NCBI GenBank assembly: GCA_013203625.1
Contig: JABMPX010000003.1
Span: forward strand, 1 to 38,416
Source of the DNA: Parcubacteria group bacterium
Lineage (GTDB): Bacteria > Patescibacteriota > Minisyncoccia > Portnoybacterales > UBA2143
Direction of reading: 5' to 3'
DNA: 38,416 nt
Position 1 is the first letter of the stretch; each line of letters begins with the position of its first letter. The notes beneath the pieces were generated by a model. It was not told where the DNA came from. It made no database searches and saw only the letters and a program-made list of their open reading frames with translations. Below are positions 17,017 through 26,603 of the stretch, in pieces. A program made the position numbers and the translations under genes.

Positions 17017-18780
17017 TTATTGTTCTGCGATTCTTAAATCAATAATTTTCATCTCTAAATATCTATTGCCATTCCATTCATTAATAATTAATTCAAAAAC
17101 AACATCAACTAAGTCCCCTTTATTTAATATATTATGCCATTTGCCTAAATTAAAAGCAATTGCTTTAAAATTTTTCCCTTGCTTTAGTTTGTCATTAAAA
17201 ACCATTAAATCTATTTTTAAATGACTATCTCTCTTGCCGACAGTTTTTAAATCATTGATTTCTGCTTTTTTAATTAGAAATCTTGGTTCTAGATTGCTTT
17301 TACCGAATGGAGCAAATTGCTGGATTTGATCATAATTTTGCCAATTAATTTCTTCCAAACATAATTCTGCGTCAATATCTAAAATAGACGTTAAGTCCTT
17401 GTCCTTTAATTCATTTTCAACTGCTTTTGTTAGAATATTCTTAACTTTATTTAAATCCTTTTTCTTCGTTCTAAAACCAGCTGCTCTTTTGTGTCCGCCA
17501 AAATTATCAAAAAATTTATCTGCCTGTTTAAGTATTTTTAATAAATCAAGCTGTCCAATACCGCGGCAAGAACCGTAAATAAAAGATCCTTTTTCTTGAT
17601 AAATAATTGTTGGCCGATGATATTGATCAGCTATTTTCCCAGCCACCAAGCCAATTAAACCAACTGACCAGTCAGCGCTGCCTTCAAAGATAAGTTTAGT
17701 GTCTTTTTCGCTGAATTTTTTATCAATACGTTCTTTAGCTTCTTTAACAATTTTCTCTGTTAAATTCTGCCTAACTAAATTATTTTCATTAATCTCTTGA
17801 GCTAATTTTTCTGCTTCTTTTTTGTCTTTGCTAATCAAAAGATTAAAGGCAACATTAGCGTGATTCATTCGGCCAGCTGCATTAAGACGAGGAGCTAAAA
17901 TAAAACCAAGCGTATAGGTATTAAGATTAGTTAAAGGCGCTTCTCCATTAGAAGAAGATTTGGTTAATTCAGGAACTATTTTAGCTATTTTCATTAATTC
18001 TTTAAGGCCTATCCGTTTTGTTTGAGCTAAAACGCCTAATCCATATTTAACTAATGTCCGATTTTCACGGATAATCGGCATAACATCAGCCACTGTTGCT
18101 AAAGCAACTAAATCTAAAAGCCATTTTTTTAATAAATCACCTGAATTATTTTCTTCTTCAGATAAAAGAGCGCAAGCTAGCTTATAAGTTACGCCTGCTC
18201 CAGACAAATCCTTAAAGGGATATTTGTCGTTCTTCTGAAAAGGATCAATTGAAGCAATTGCTTTTGGCAATCTATCTTTTGGCTGATGATGATCAGTAAT
18301 AACAACGTCTATGCCCAAAGAAGCAGCTAAGTCAGCTTCTTCTAAATTGCTAATACCACAATCAACTGTAATCATTAAATCAACCTTTTTTTTATTTATT
18401 TTCTTAATCGCCTCTTTATTTAATCCATGTCCTTCTTTGTTTCGGTCTGGGATATAAATTTGAAGATTTTTTGCGCCTAAAGATTGCAGAGTCAAAAATA
18501 AAATAGCTCCTGAACAAACACCATCAGCATCATAATCTGCGTAAATTATAATATTCTCCTGTTTTTTTATTGCCTGAAAAATGCGCTTAACTGCTTTTTT
18601 CATGCCATTAAGCAAAAAAGGATTATGTAAATCCCCTTCATAATCAGGATTAAAAAACTCATCAATTTGTTGCTGAGTTTTTATTCCTCGATTATAAAGA
18701 AGCTGTGAAATTAAAGAGGAAAATTCTGGAAATTGTTTTAAAAAAGCGCTAGGCGCTTTAGATTTAATTTGCCACTGCAT
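17017..18780 (-). CDS. recJ: Single-stranded-DNA-specific exonuclease RecJ
   Basis: YADYDADGVCSGAIL, VDCGISN, ITDHHQP, GAGVTYKLA, GHKRAAGF. Confidence 0.95.
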   Translation of the reverse strand: MQWQIKSKAPSAFLKQFPEFSSLISQLLYNRGIKTQQQIDEFFNPDYEGDLHNPFLLNGMKKAVKRIFQAIKKQENIIIYADYDADGVCSGAILFLTLQSLGAKNLQIYIPDRNKEGHGLNKEAIKKINKKKVDLMITVDCGISNLEEADLAASLGIDVVITDHHQPKDRLPKAIASIDPFQKNDKYPFKDLSGAGVTYKLACALLSEEENNSGDLLKKWLLDLVALATVADVMPIIRENRTLVKYGLGVLAQTKRIGLKELMKIAKIVPELTKSSSNGEAPLTNLNTYTLGFILAPRLNAAGRMNHANVAFNLLISKDKKEAEKLAQEINENNLVRQNLTEKIVKEAKERIDKKFSEKDTKLIFEGSADWSVGLIGLVAGKIADQYHRPTIIYQEKGSFIYGSCRGIGQLDLLKILKQADKFFDNFGGHKRAAGFRTKKKDLNKVKNILTKAVENELKDKDLTSILDIDAELCLEEINWQNYDQIQQFAPFGKSNLEPRFLIKKAEINDLKTVGKRDSHLKIDLMVFNDKLKQGKNFKAIAFNLGKWHNILNKGDLVDVVFELIINEWNGNRYLEMKIIDLRIAEQ

Positions 18781-18797
18781 TATATTTTAAATTGCGA

Positions 18798-18864
18798 ACA
18801 CTCTGGAATTTCTGAGACGCGTAGGGCGCCCTCTGGGCTAAAGCGCGAAGAAATTACAGAGTGT
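18798..18864. repeat. 67-bp GC-rich inverted repeat between pgk and recJ
   Basis: ACACTCTGGAATTTCT ... AGAAATTACAGAGTGT, 16-bp arms with one mismatch, 35-bp GC-rich centre. Confidence 0.85.
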
Positions 18865-18882
18865 AAGCTTAAATATTATGAA

Positions 18883-20055
18883 CTATTCAAGAGCTTCTAT
18901 TCCTGGAAGTTTTTCACCAGCTAAAAATTTAAGCATAGCGCCGCCGCCAGTAGAAATATGAGTTATTTTATCTAATAATCCCAATTCTTCTAAAAAAGCA
19001 ACTGTATCGCCTCCGCCAACTGTTGAAAAACCAGGATTTTTTGCTATTGCATGGGCAATTTCCCTGCTGCCCAAGCTAAATTTTTCTACTTCAAGAAGCC
19101 CCATTGGACCATTCCAAACAACCATTTTAGCTTGAGAAATTATTCGAGTAAATAGCTTTATAGTGTCTGGTCCTATATCTAAAATCATTTCATCTTTTTT
19201 AACATTACTTATTAAAGAAATTCTACTTGATGTCTTGCCAGAAGAATCAACCGACACAGCAACATCTACTGGAGCATGAAGCTTGGGATTATCTAAATCT
19301 AATTTTTTGGTTTCTTCAATCATTTCCTCTTCAGTTACAGATTTTCCAATATTGAATCCCTTTGCACTAATAATTGTATTGGCTAAAGCGCCGGCTAAAA
19401 GTAGATTATCAGCTTTGTCTAAAAAATTCTTAATAAATTTTATCTTTGTTGAGATTTTTGCTCCTCCAACAATAACAACTAAAGGATGCTCTGTTTTTTC
19501 TAAAATTTTAGAAAGAAACTTAATCTCTTTTTCCAAAAGCAAGCCAGCGCAATTAGGTAAATATTTTGGCAATCCGATTATTGAAGCATGCGCCCGATGA
19601 CTTGTTCCAAAAGCATCATTAACATAAATCTCTCCTAGATCAGCCAATTGTTTGGCAAAATCTGAATCATTATTTTTTTCTTCTGGATAAAAACGGATAT
19701 TTTCTAACAAAACAATATCGCCTGCTTGCATATTTCCTATTTGCTTTTCAACTTCTTCTCCAATACAATCATTGAGCTTAATAACTGGTCGCGCTAAAAG
19801 CTTTTCTAATCTTTTTTTTACTAAATCCAAGCGCAAATTTTCAACAATCTTGCCATTAGGCCTTCCAAAATGAGCTATTAGAATAATCTTTGCCTTTTGT
19901 TCAAGCAAGTAATTAATAGTCGGTAAAGTGGCTTCTATCCGCCAGTCCTCCTCATTGTCAATATCACCATTTTTACCTAGCCATAATGGAACATTAAAAT
20001 CAACTCTAACTAAAACTCTTTTATGTTCAAAATTGAAATCTCGAATAAATTTCAT
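18883..20055 (-). CDS. pgk: Phosphoglycerate kinase
   Basis: RVLVRVDFNVP, HFGRPNG, NDAFGTSHRAHAS, VVWNGPMGLLE, STGGGAMLKFLAG. Confidence 0.97.
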   Translation of the reverse strand: MKFIRDFNFEHKRVLVRVDFNVPLWLGKNGDIDNEEDWRIEATLPTINYLLEQKAKIILIAHFGRPNGKIVENLRLDLVKKRLEKLLARPVIKLNDCIGEEVEKQIGNMQAGDIVLLENIRFYPEEKNNDSDFAKQLADLGEIYVNDAFGTSHRAHASIIGLPKYLPNCAGLLLEKEIKFLSKILEKTEHPLVVIVGGAKISTKIKFIKNFLDKADNLLLAGALANTIISAKGFNIGKSVTEEEMIEETKKLDLDNPKLHAPVDVAVSVDSSGKTSSRISLISNVKKDEMILDIGPDTIKLFTRIISQAKMVVWNGPMGLLEVEKFSLGSREIAHAIAKNPGFSTVGGGDTVAFLEELGLLDKITHISTGGGAMLKFLAGEKLPGIEALE

Positions 20056-20831
20056 TTTTTTAGAACTTCCATAATTTTGACAAACTCGCTGGCATTCAAA
20101 GAAGCTCCACCAACAAGAACTCCGTCCATATTAGCTCCTTCAACTAAATCTACTACATTCTGGCTGGTAACACTGCCTCCATAAATAATTTTAACCTTTT
20201 CTGCAATTGACCGATCGTAAAGTTTAGTTAATATTTTGCGGATAAATAAAGTCGCTCTCATTGCATCATCAGATGAACAAGAATTGCCAGTGCCAATAGC
20301 CCATATTGGCTCATAAGCAATAACAAGATTTCTTATCCAAGCAGGACTAACTTCAATCAATGCTTTTTCAACCTGCTCGCCAATAACCAAACTCACTTCA
20401 TCAAGAGACCGTCCTTCAGAATCAAAAGAATCTCTTGCTTCTTCGCCAACGCATAGAACAGGATTAAGCCGCGCTTTTAAAATAGCTTTAAGCTTCCTAT
20501 TGATCACTTGGTCAGTTTCTTGAAAATACTTTCTTCTTTCTGAATGACCAATAATCACATACTGGCTTCCTAATTTTTTAAGCATTAAAGGAGATATTTC
20601 TCCAGTATAAGCGCCCTTGTCTTCCCAAAAACAATCCTGTGCTCCAAAAACAAGATTATCTTTTGCTATGCTTAATAAAGAAGATAAATAAATAAATGGC
20701 GGACAAATAACTACTTCTGCATTTTCGTTTCTCCCCATTTCTTTATTTATTGTATTCAAAAGACGCTCAGCTTCTTCAAAAGTGGCTGGATTCATCTTCC
20801 AGTTAGCTATAATTAATGGCTTATTGTTCAT
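20052..20831 (-). CDS. tpiA: Triosephosphate isomerase
   Basis: IIANWKMN, VIIGHSERRKYF, VIAYEPIWAIGTG, IIYGGSVTSQN, DGVLVGGASL. Confidence 0.97.
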   Translation of the reverse strand: MNNKPLIIANWKMNPATFEEAERLLNTINKEMGRNENAEVVICPPFIYLSSLLSIAKDNLVFGAQDCFWEDKGAYTGEISPLMLKKLGSQYVIIGHSERRKYFQETDQVINRKLKAILKARLNPVLCVGEEARDSFDSEGRSLDEVSLVIGEQVEKALIEVSPAWIRNLVIAYEPIWAIGTGNSCSSDDAMRATLFIRKILTKLYDRSIAEKVKIIYGGSVTSQNVVDLVEGANMDGVLVGGASLNASEFVKIMEVLKK

Positions 20832-21444
20832 TTTTTTTCTTTTTTATTATCAATACTATTAAAATCAGCGCAAAAACAACAAAAAGCAAAGAAACCTGCT
20901 CAGAATATTTAGAAACTAGCTCTTGATTAGAGCCAAAAGAATAACCTAAAACAGCAAGAATTGTCACCCAAACGCCAGAACCCAAAAAAGTATATAAAAT
21001 AAAACTTTTAAAACTCATGCGGGAAAATCCAGCAGGAATAGAAATTAATTGCCTGACTCCCGGAACTAATCTCCCTGTAAAAGTAGAAAGATTGCCATAC
21101 TTTAAAAAATAGTTTTCAGCTTTAATAATTTTTTCTTTATTGATAAATAAGAATTTAAAAAACCTGCAATCAACTAAAGAATAAATAACTTTTCTGCCTA
21201 AAGTATAAGCTAAAAAATAATTAATTGAAGCGCCTAATAAGCTCCCGACTATCCCAACAATAACAACAAGAAAAATATTCATTTCTCCTTGCTGAGCTAA
21301 ATAAGCAGCAGGCAGGATAACAACTTCAGAAGGAAAAGGGATAAAACAGCTTTCAATCGTCATTAAAAAACCAATGCCTAAATAACCTGCGCTAGAAATA
21401 ATTCCTGTAATAAATGAAGCAATTGTTGCTAAAAGAACATCCAT
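20821..21444 (-). CDS. DedA-family membrane protein
   Basis: ESCFIPFPSEVVILPAAYLAQQG ... FTGRLVPGVRQLISIPAGFSRMSF. Confidence 0.93.
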   Translation of the reverse strand: MDVLLATIASFITGIISSAGYLGIGFLMTIESCFIPFPSEVVILPAAYLAQQGEMNIFLVVIVGIVGSLLGASINYFLAYTLGRKVIYSLVDCRFFKFLFINKEKIIKAENYFLKYGNLSTFTGRLVPGVRQLISIPAGFSRMSFKSFILYTFLGSGVWVTILAVLGYSFGSNQELVSKYSEQVSLLFVVFALILIVLIIKKKKNEQ

Positions 21445-21451
21445 AAAAATA

Positions 21452-22441
21452 CTATTTTCTTAAAAATTCAGCTGCTTTCTCTGGCTTAATAGTGTTAATT
21501 TCTATGCCAGCGCCTAATTCAAAACCAGCCCAAATATTAAATTTAGGCAGGATATTCAAATGCCAATGATAATAATCATAATTAGCCCCATCACAAGGCG
21601 CAGTATGGAAATAGAAATTATAAGCTGGATCTTCTAATTTTTTATCTATTTTATTTAAAGCTTTTTGCAAAGCGTCAGCAAAAAATTCTTTTTCTTTTTC
21701 AGTTATTTTTTCAAAATAGGGTTTATGCTCTTTAGGATATACCCTTGTTTCAAAAGAAGTCTGTGGAGCAAAAGGACAAAGAACAACAAATTTTTCGTTT
21801 TCATAAATAATTCTTTGCCCATCTTTAATGTCCCAATCAATCATTGCGCAATAGACACATTTGCCTTGGCTTCGATAAAAAGCTTCAGCTCCATCTAACC
21901 CACTGCGCAAATCAGGATCAGTCACTGGAATAGCCATTAATTGAGAATGAGGATGAACTATAGAAGCGCCAGCTTCTTTGCCATGGTTATGAAAAATAGA
22001 AATATATTTAATAAACTTTTTGTCCATCAAACTTAAATACCTTTCTTGATAGACATCAATGACCATTTTTGCTTCTTCTATAGAAAATTGGGCTATTTCT
22101 CTTTCATGATCAGCAGTAATAATAACCTCATGATAACCAAGACCATTCATAATCCTATTAGGCCCCTGTCTCTGTTCCTGAAGTTCATCTCCTTCAGAAA
22201 AAGCAGGAAATTTATTGGGTATGGAAATAACAAACCAAGAGCCATCTTTTTTGTTTTTCCTAGCAATCTTTTCTTTTATATTCTCTTCCTTGCAAAAAGG
22301 ACAATCTTTTGGAGAAACAATTTCCTTAACTCTTTGATCTTTAACAAAAACATCTGGTCGATGAGCCCGGCCAGTAGCAATAAGCACCCAGTCATTAGAA
22401 ACTAAATCCATTCTTAATTCTGAAGGAAATTTTTTTTTCAT
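21452..22441 (-). CDS. galT: Galactose-1-phosphate uridylyltransferase
   Basis: CPFCKEE zinc site, FHNHGKEAGASIVHPHSQLMAIP HIT-like active site. Confidence 0.9.
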   Translation of the reverse strand: MKKKFPSELRMDLVSNDWVLIATGRAHRPDVFVKDQRVKEIVSPKDCPFCKEENIKEKIARKNKKDGSWFVISIPNKFPAFSEGDELQEQRQGPNRIMNGLGYHEVIITADHEREIAQFSIEEAKMVIDVYQERYLSLMDKKFIKYISIFHNHGKEAGASIVHPHSQLMAIPVTDPDLRSGLDGAEAFYRSQGKCVYCAMIDWDIKDGQRIIYENEKFVVLCPFAPQTSFETRVYPKEHKPYFEKITEKEKEFFADALQKALNKIDKKLEDPAYNFYFHTAPCDGANYDYYHWHLNILPKFNIWAGFELGAGIEINTIKPEKAAEFLRK

Positions 22442-22451
22442 ATTTTTAACT

Positions 22452-23186
22452 CTATTTATATCTTCCTATAATAAAATTCCATCTAATCCTTAAAAGTTCC
22501 CAAAACGTTCTTAAATATCCTTTCCAGCCAACATGAGAACTAGGATCATTAATCCAATTAACTGGGATCATTCCTATTCTATGTCCTAATTTTTTTGCCA
22601 AAGCTAATACTTCAATGTCAAATCCCCATCTATCAATTAAACATCTTTCAAAAATGTCTTTAGATGCCTTATTTGTAAACGCCTTAAATCCGCATTGAGT
22701 ATCCCAAACTCCTGGCACAACCATTAATTGAATCAAAAGATTGCCAAAATTTCCTAATTGCCTTTTAAAAAATGACTGGGCTACGGCTTGTTCAGCGCCA
22801 GCTGCATCTTTTTTATCACGAGAACCAATTACTACTTGATATCCTTTTTTAAAAAAAGGAATCATTTTTTCGAAATGATCAATAGTAGTAGCATTATCAG
22901 CATCCATAAAAAGACAATATTTTCCTTTAGCTTCCATCATCCCCTGTCTAACTACCCATCCTTTGCCATGATTTTTCTTATTATCAATTATTCTTAAATT
23001 TTTAATCATTTCAGTGAATTTATTAACAATTTGAACAGTTTTGTCTTTTGCCCCATCGCTAATAACAATAATCTCATAAGAATAATCTTGTTGAGTTAGA
23101 TAGGAATCAATCTCTAAAAGAGTTCTGCCAATTCGTTTTTCCTCATTATATGCTGGAATAATAATTGATAAATAAATCTTTTCCAT
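22452..23186 (-). CDS. Glycosyltransferase family 2 (dolichyl-phosphate glucosyltransferase-like)
   Basis: LSIIIPAYNEEKRIGRTL, VISDGAKDKT, CLFMDADNATTIDHF, DTQCGFKAF. Confidence 0.9.
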   Translation of the reverse strand: MEKIYLSIIIPAYNEEKRIGRTLLEIDSYLTQQDYSYEIIVISDGAKDKTVQIVNKFTEMIKNLRIIDNKKNHGKGWVVRQGMMEAKGKYCLFMDADNATTIDHFEKMIPFFKKGYQVVIGSRDKKDAAGAEQAVAQSFFKRQLGNFGNLLIQLMVVPGVWDTQCGFKAFTNKASKDIFERCLIDRWGFDIEVLALAKKLGHRIGMIPVNWINDPSSHVGWKGYLRTFWELLRIRWNFIIGRYK

Positions 23187-23227
23187 ATTTGCATTATACT
23201 ATATTTTCAGATAAGATACAAAATAAG

Positions 23228-24205
23228 ATGAAAAAATATTACATTATTACTTATGGATGCCAAATGAATGAAAGCGATTCCGAAAAAATCGCTTTTCAAT
23301 TAGAAAAAGAAGGATATAAGCCGGCTAAAGCAATGGAACAGGCAGATTTAGCTATAATTAATGTTTGCTCTGTAAGACAATCAGCAATTAATCGAGTGCA
23401 TAGCAAAATTAAACAACTAAAAAGTCTAAAATTAAAAATTATTCTAACTGGATGCATCTTAGAAAAAGACAAGAAGAAATTTAAAGATCAAGTTGACCAA
23501 ATATGGCCAATTATTGATTTTAAAGCCAAGTCAAAATATAAGCCAGACAAAAAAGCGCTTGTCCCAATTATGACCGGTTGTAATAATTTTTGCGCTTATT
23601 GCGCAGTTCCCTATACACGAAACAGGGAAAAGTCCAGACCAGTTGATGAAATTATTAAAGAAGTCGAAGCTTTAGTTAAAAAAGGATATAAAGAAATAAT
23701 TTTGCTTGGTCAAAATGTAAACAGCTACCAAAATTTTCCCGCACTTCTCCAATCTCTCAACAACATTCCTGGCAAATTCCAAATTAAATTTCTTACCTCT
23801 CATCCTAAGGATATGTCTGACGAATTAATTAAAGTTATTGCCAAAAGCAAGAAAATTTCCAGAGAAATCCATTTGTCAGTTCAATCAGGCAATAATCAAA
23901 TTCTAAAAAAAATGAACCGTGGCTATACAATTCAGGATTACAAAAAATTAATAAGAAAAATTCGCAAAGTAATTCCAAAAGCAGAAATCTCTACTGATTT
24001 TATTGTTGGTTTCCCAAATGAAACTGAAAAGCAGTTTGAAGATACTGTCAAATTAATTAAAGAAATTGGCTTTAAACGGGCTTATGTATCTGCTTACTCG
24101 CCTCGAGCTAATACTGCTGCATTTAAATTAAAAGATAACGTACCATCTAATGAAAAGAAAAGAAGAAAGAGAATTATTTTAGATATGTTAAAGCATGCAC
24201 AATAA
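23228..24205 (+). CDS. miaB: tRNA-2-methylthio-N6-dimethylallyladenosine synthase-like radical SAM enzyme, short C-terminus
   Basis: YGCQMNESDSEKI; TGCNNFCAYCAVPYTRNREKSRP (CxxxCxxC); SVQSGNNQILKKMNRGYT; followed by miaA. Confidence 0.92.
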   Translation: MKKYYIITYGCQMNESDSEKIAFQLEKEGYKPAKAMEQADLAIINVCSVRQSAINRVHSKIKQLKSLKLKIILTGCILEKDKKKFKDQVDQIWPIIDFKAKSKYKPDKKALVPIMTGCNNFCAYCAVPYTRNREKSRPVDEIIKEVEALVKKGYKEIILLGQNVNSYQNFPALLQSLNNIPGKFQIKFLTSHPKDMSDELIKVIAKSKKISREIHLSVQSGNNQILKKMNRGYTIQDYKKLIRKIRKVIPKAEISTDFIVGFPNETEKQFEDTVKLIKEIGFKRAYVSAYSPRANTAAFKLKDNVPSNEKKRRKRIILDMLKHAQ

Positions 24206-25085
24206 ACTGATTGTAATTTTAGGCCCCACAGCTTCAGGAAAATCAGACCTGGCTATTAAGCTTGCCAAAAAATTCAGAGGAGAAATTATTTCTGCTGATT
24301 CTAGACAAATTTATCGAGGAATGGATATTGGCACTGCTAAAATAACTAAAAAGGGAATGGACAATATTCCACATTACTTAATAGATATTATTAAGCCGAA
24401 TCAAGAATTTACTTTGGCTGATTATAAAACAAAAGCAGTAAAAATTATTAAAAATATCCAAAAACAAGACAAACTCCCTTTTCTAGTTGGCGGAACTGGC
24501 TTATATGTCCAATCAATAGTTGATAATCTAAAAATCCCGAAAATCAAGCCTAATAAAAAGCTGCGAATTAAATTAGAAAAATTGTCTAATCAGAAACTAT
24601 TTAATAAATTAGAAAAATTAGACCCAGATGCCCTAAAAATTATTGATATTAATAATAAAAGACGGATGATTCGCGCTTTAGAAGTCTGTTTAATAACCAA
24701 AAAGCCTTTTTCCCAGCAGAGAAAAAAAGAACAGCCTATTTTTAGTATTTTGCAAATTGGATTAAAAATAGATAAAAAAGATCTTGAGCAAAAAATTAAC
24801 AAAAGAACTAACCAAATAATTAAAAATGGCTTAATTAAAGAAGTAAAAAACTTAATCAAAAAATACGGCATTAAGCCGTATTCATTAAGCGGCATTGGCT
24901 ATCAGGAAATTATCCAATATATCAAAAAAGAAATAACATTAGAACAGGCCAAAGAATTAATTAATATTCATACTAGACAATATGCCCGCCGCCAAATAAC
25001 CTGGTTTAAACGAGACAAAGAAATTAAATGGATTGGAAATTATTCTCAAGCAGAAAAATTAATCAAAAAATTTCTTTTCTTATAA
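24195..25085 (+). CDS. miaA: tRNA dimethylallyltransferase
   Basis: GPTASGKSDLAI, SADSRQIYRGMDIGTAK, PHYLIDI, VGGTGLYVQS, TRQYARRQITWFKRD. Confidence 0.96.
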   Translation: MHNKLIVILGPTASGKSDLAIKLAKKFRGEIISADSRQIYRGMDIGTAKITKKGMDNIPHYLIDIIKPNQEFTLADYKTKAVKIIKNIQKQDKLPFLVGGTGLYVQSIVDNLKIPKIKPNKKLRIKLEKLSNQKLFNKLEKLDPDALKIIDINNKRRMIRALEVCLITKKPFSQQRKKEQPIFSILQIGLKIDKKDLEQKINKRTNQIIKNGLIKEVKNLIKKYGIKPYSLSGIGYQEIIQYIKKEITLEQAKELINIHTRQYARRQITWFKRDKEIKWIGNYSQAEKLIKKFLFL

Positions 25086-26603
25086 CTCTTTTAAGGCCTC
25101 TGTTAAAAGTTTCTTAACTATTTCTGGATTAGCCTGGCCTCTACTAGCAGCCATTACTTTGCCGACTAAAAACTGAAGAGCATTTTCCTTGCCTAATTGA
25201 TAATCTTTAGCTGGTTGAGGATTTTCCTGAATAACTTTTTTACTTATTTTAACTAAAACATCTTCATCATTCACTTGTTTTAATTCTTTGTCTTCAATAA
25301 TGTGAGAGGGGTCAGCGCCAGTAGCAAACATTTCTTTTAGAACAGTCTGAGCAGCTGAGCTGGAGATTTCTTTTTGTTGGATTAGAGTAATAAACTCTGC
25401 AAAATTTTCTGGACTGATTTTGCAATCTTCAATCCCAATCTTATTAACCAGCAAAAGCTTTTGAAGTTCAGTTAATAGATAATTAGCTGTTAATTTAATC
25501 ATTGGCTGTTTTTCATCAATTGATTTTATCTTTAACCAAGTTTTTAATTCAGAAACAACCTGTTCAAAATAATCAGCTAATTTTTCATTGATAATAAGAG
25601 TATTAATGTTAGCTGAAGGCAGTTGATATTCTTCAAAAAATCGAATTCGGCGTGATTGAGGCAATTCTGGTAATGCGTTTTTTATCTCTTCAATATTAAC
25701 TATTGAATGTTCAATGTCATGAGCGTTTTGTGTTTCATCTTGTTTTTTCCCATCTGCTTTAAGTGATTTTAAAGACAATGGAGGCAAGTCTGGTTCAGGA
25801 AAATAACGATAATCTTGAGATCCTTCTTTAATACGCTGAGAGAAAGTTCCTTGTTTGCTTTCGTCCCAGCCTCTAGTTTCTTGAATAATCTTTTCATCTG
25901 AATTTAATAAATCCGTTTGCCTTTTAATTTCATAATCAATAGAGCCCTGTACAGCACGGAAAGAATTAAGGTTTTTAATTTCTACTTTAGTCCCCAGTTC
26001 GCCCTTTTTTGTGCTTAGAGAAATATTCACTTCGCAGCGCATCTGCCCTTTTTCCATGTTGGCCTCAGAAACATCTAAATAACGCAGGATTAATTGAAAT
26101 TCTTCACAAAACTGTCTAGCTTCTATGCTAGTAGCGATGTCTGGCTCGGTAACTAATTCCATTAAAGGCCGTCCTGCCCGATTAAAATCAACCAATGAAT
26201 AATCAGCTCCATTTGAATGTACAAGTTTCCCAGTATCTTCTTCTAAATGAATTTCTCTAATTCTAATCTTCTTATCGTCAACTTCTAAAAAACCTTCGAC
26301 TGCAAGAGGGGAATAAAGCTGAGAAATTTGATAACCCTTAGGCAGATCAGGATAAAAATAGTTCTTTCGGTCAAATTTAGTTGTTTCTGGAATTTGGCAA
26401 TTTAGGGCAAGAGCGGTTTTAATAACTTTTCTTATTGCTTCTTGATTGATTACTGGAAGCGATCCAGGATATCCAAGACACACTGGACATATGTTTATGT
26501 TTGCCTTTCGTTCTCCAGGGTCATTAAGACAGCCACAAAACATTTTACTGGCTGTTTTTAATTCAGCATGAATTTCTAAACCAATTACTGGTTGATATTT
26601 CAT
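25080..26603 (-). CDS. gatB: Asp-tRNA(Asn)/Glu-tRNA(Gln) amidotransferase subunit B
   Basis: IGLEIHAELKTASKMFCGC, CPVCLGYPGSLPV, RKNYFYPDLPKGYQISQ, VDFNRAGRPLMELVTEPD. Confidence 0.97.
   Translation of the reverse strand: MKYQPVIGLEIHAELKTASKMFCGCLNDPGERKANINICPVCLGYPGSLPVINQEAIRKVIKTALALNCQIPETTKFDRKNYFYPDLPKGYQISQLYSPLAVEGFLEVDDKKIRIREIHLEEDTGKLVHSNGADYSLVDFNRAGRPLMELVTEPDIATSIEARQFCEEFQLILRYLDVSEANMEKGQMRCEVNISLSTKKGELGTKVEIKNLNSFRAVQGSIDYEIKRQTDLLNSDEKIIQETRGWDESKQGTFSQRIKEGSQDYRYFPEPDLPPLSLKSLKADGKKQDETQNAHDIEHSIVNIEEIKNALPELPQSRRIRFFEEYQLPSANINTLIINEKLADYFEQVVSELKTWLKIKSIDEKQPMIKLTANYLLTELQKLLLVNKIGIEDCKISPENFAEFITLIQQKEISSSAAQTVLKEMFATGADPSHIIEDKELKQVNDEDVLVKISKKVIQENPQPAKDYQLGKENALQFLVGKVMAASRGQANPEIVKKLLTEALKEL

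Noticed and set aside
24862-24882. Hairpin AATACGGC-ATTAA-GCCGTATT inside miaA
   Set aside because: Only 8-bp arms, not GC-rich, encodes ordinary KYGIKPYS; could be chance in AT-rich coding sequence.
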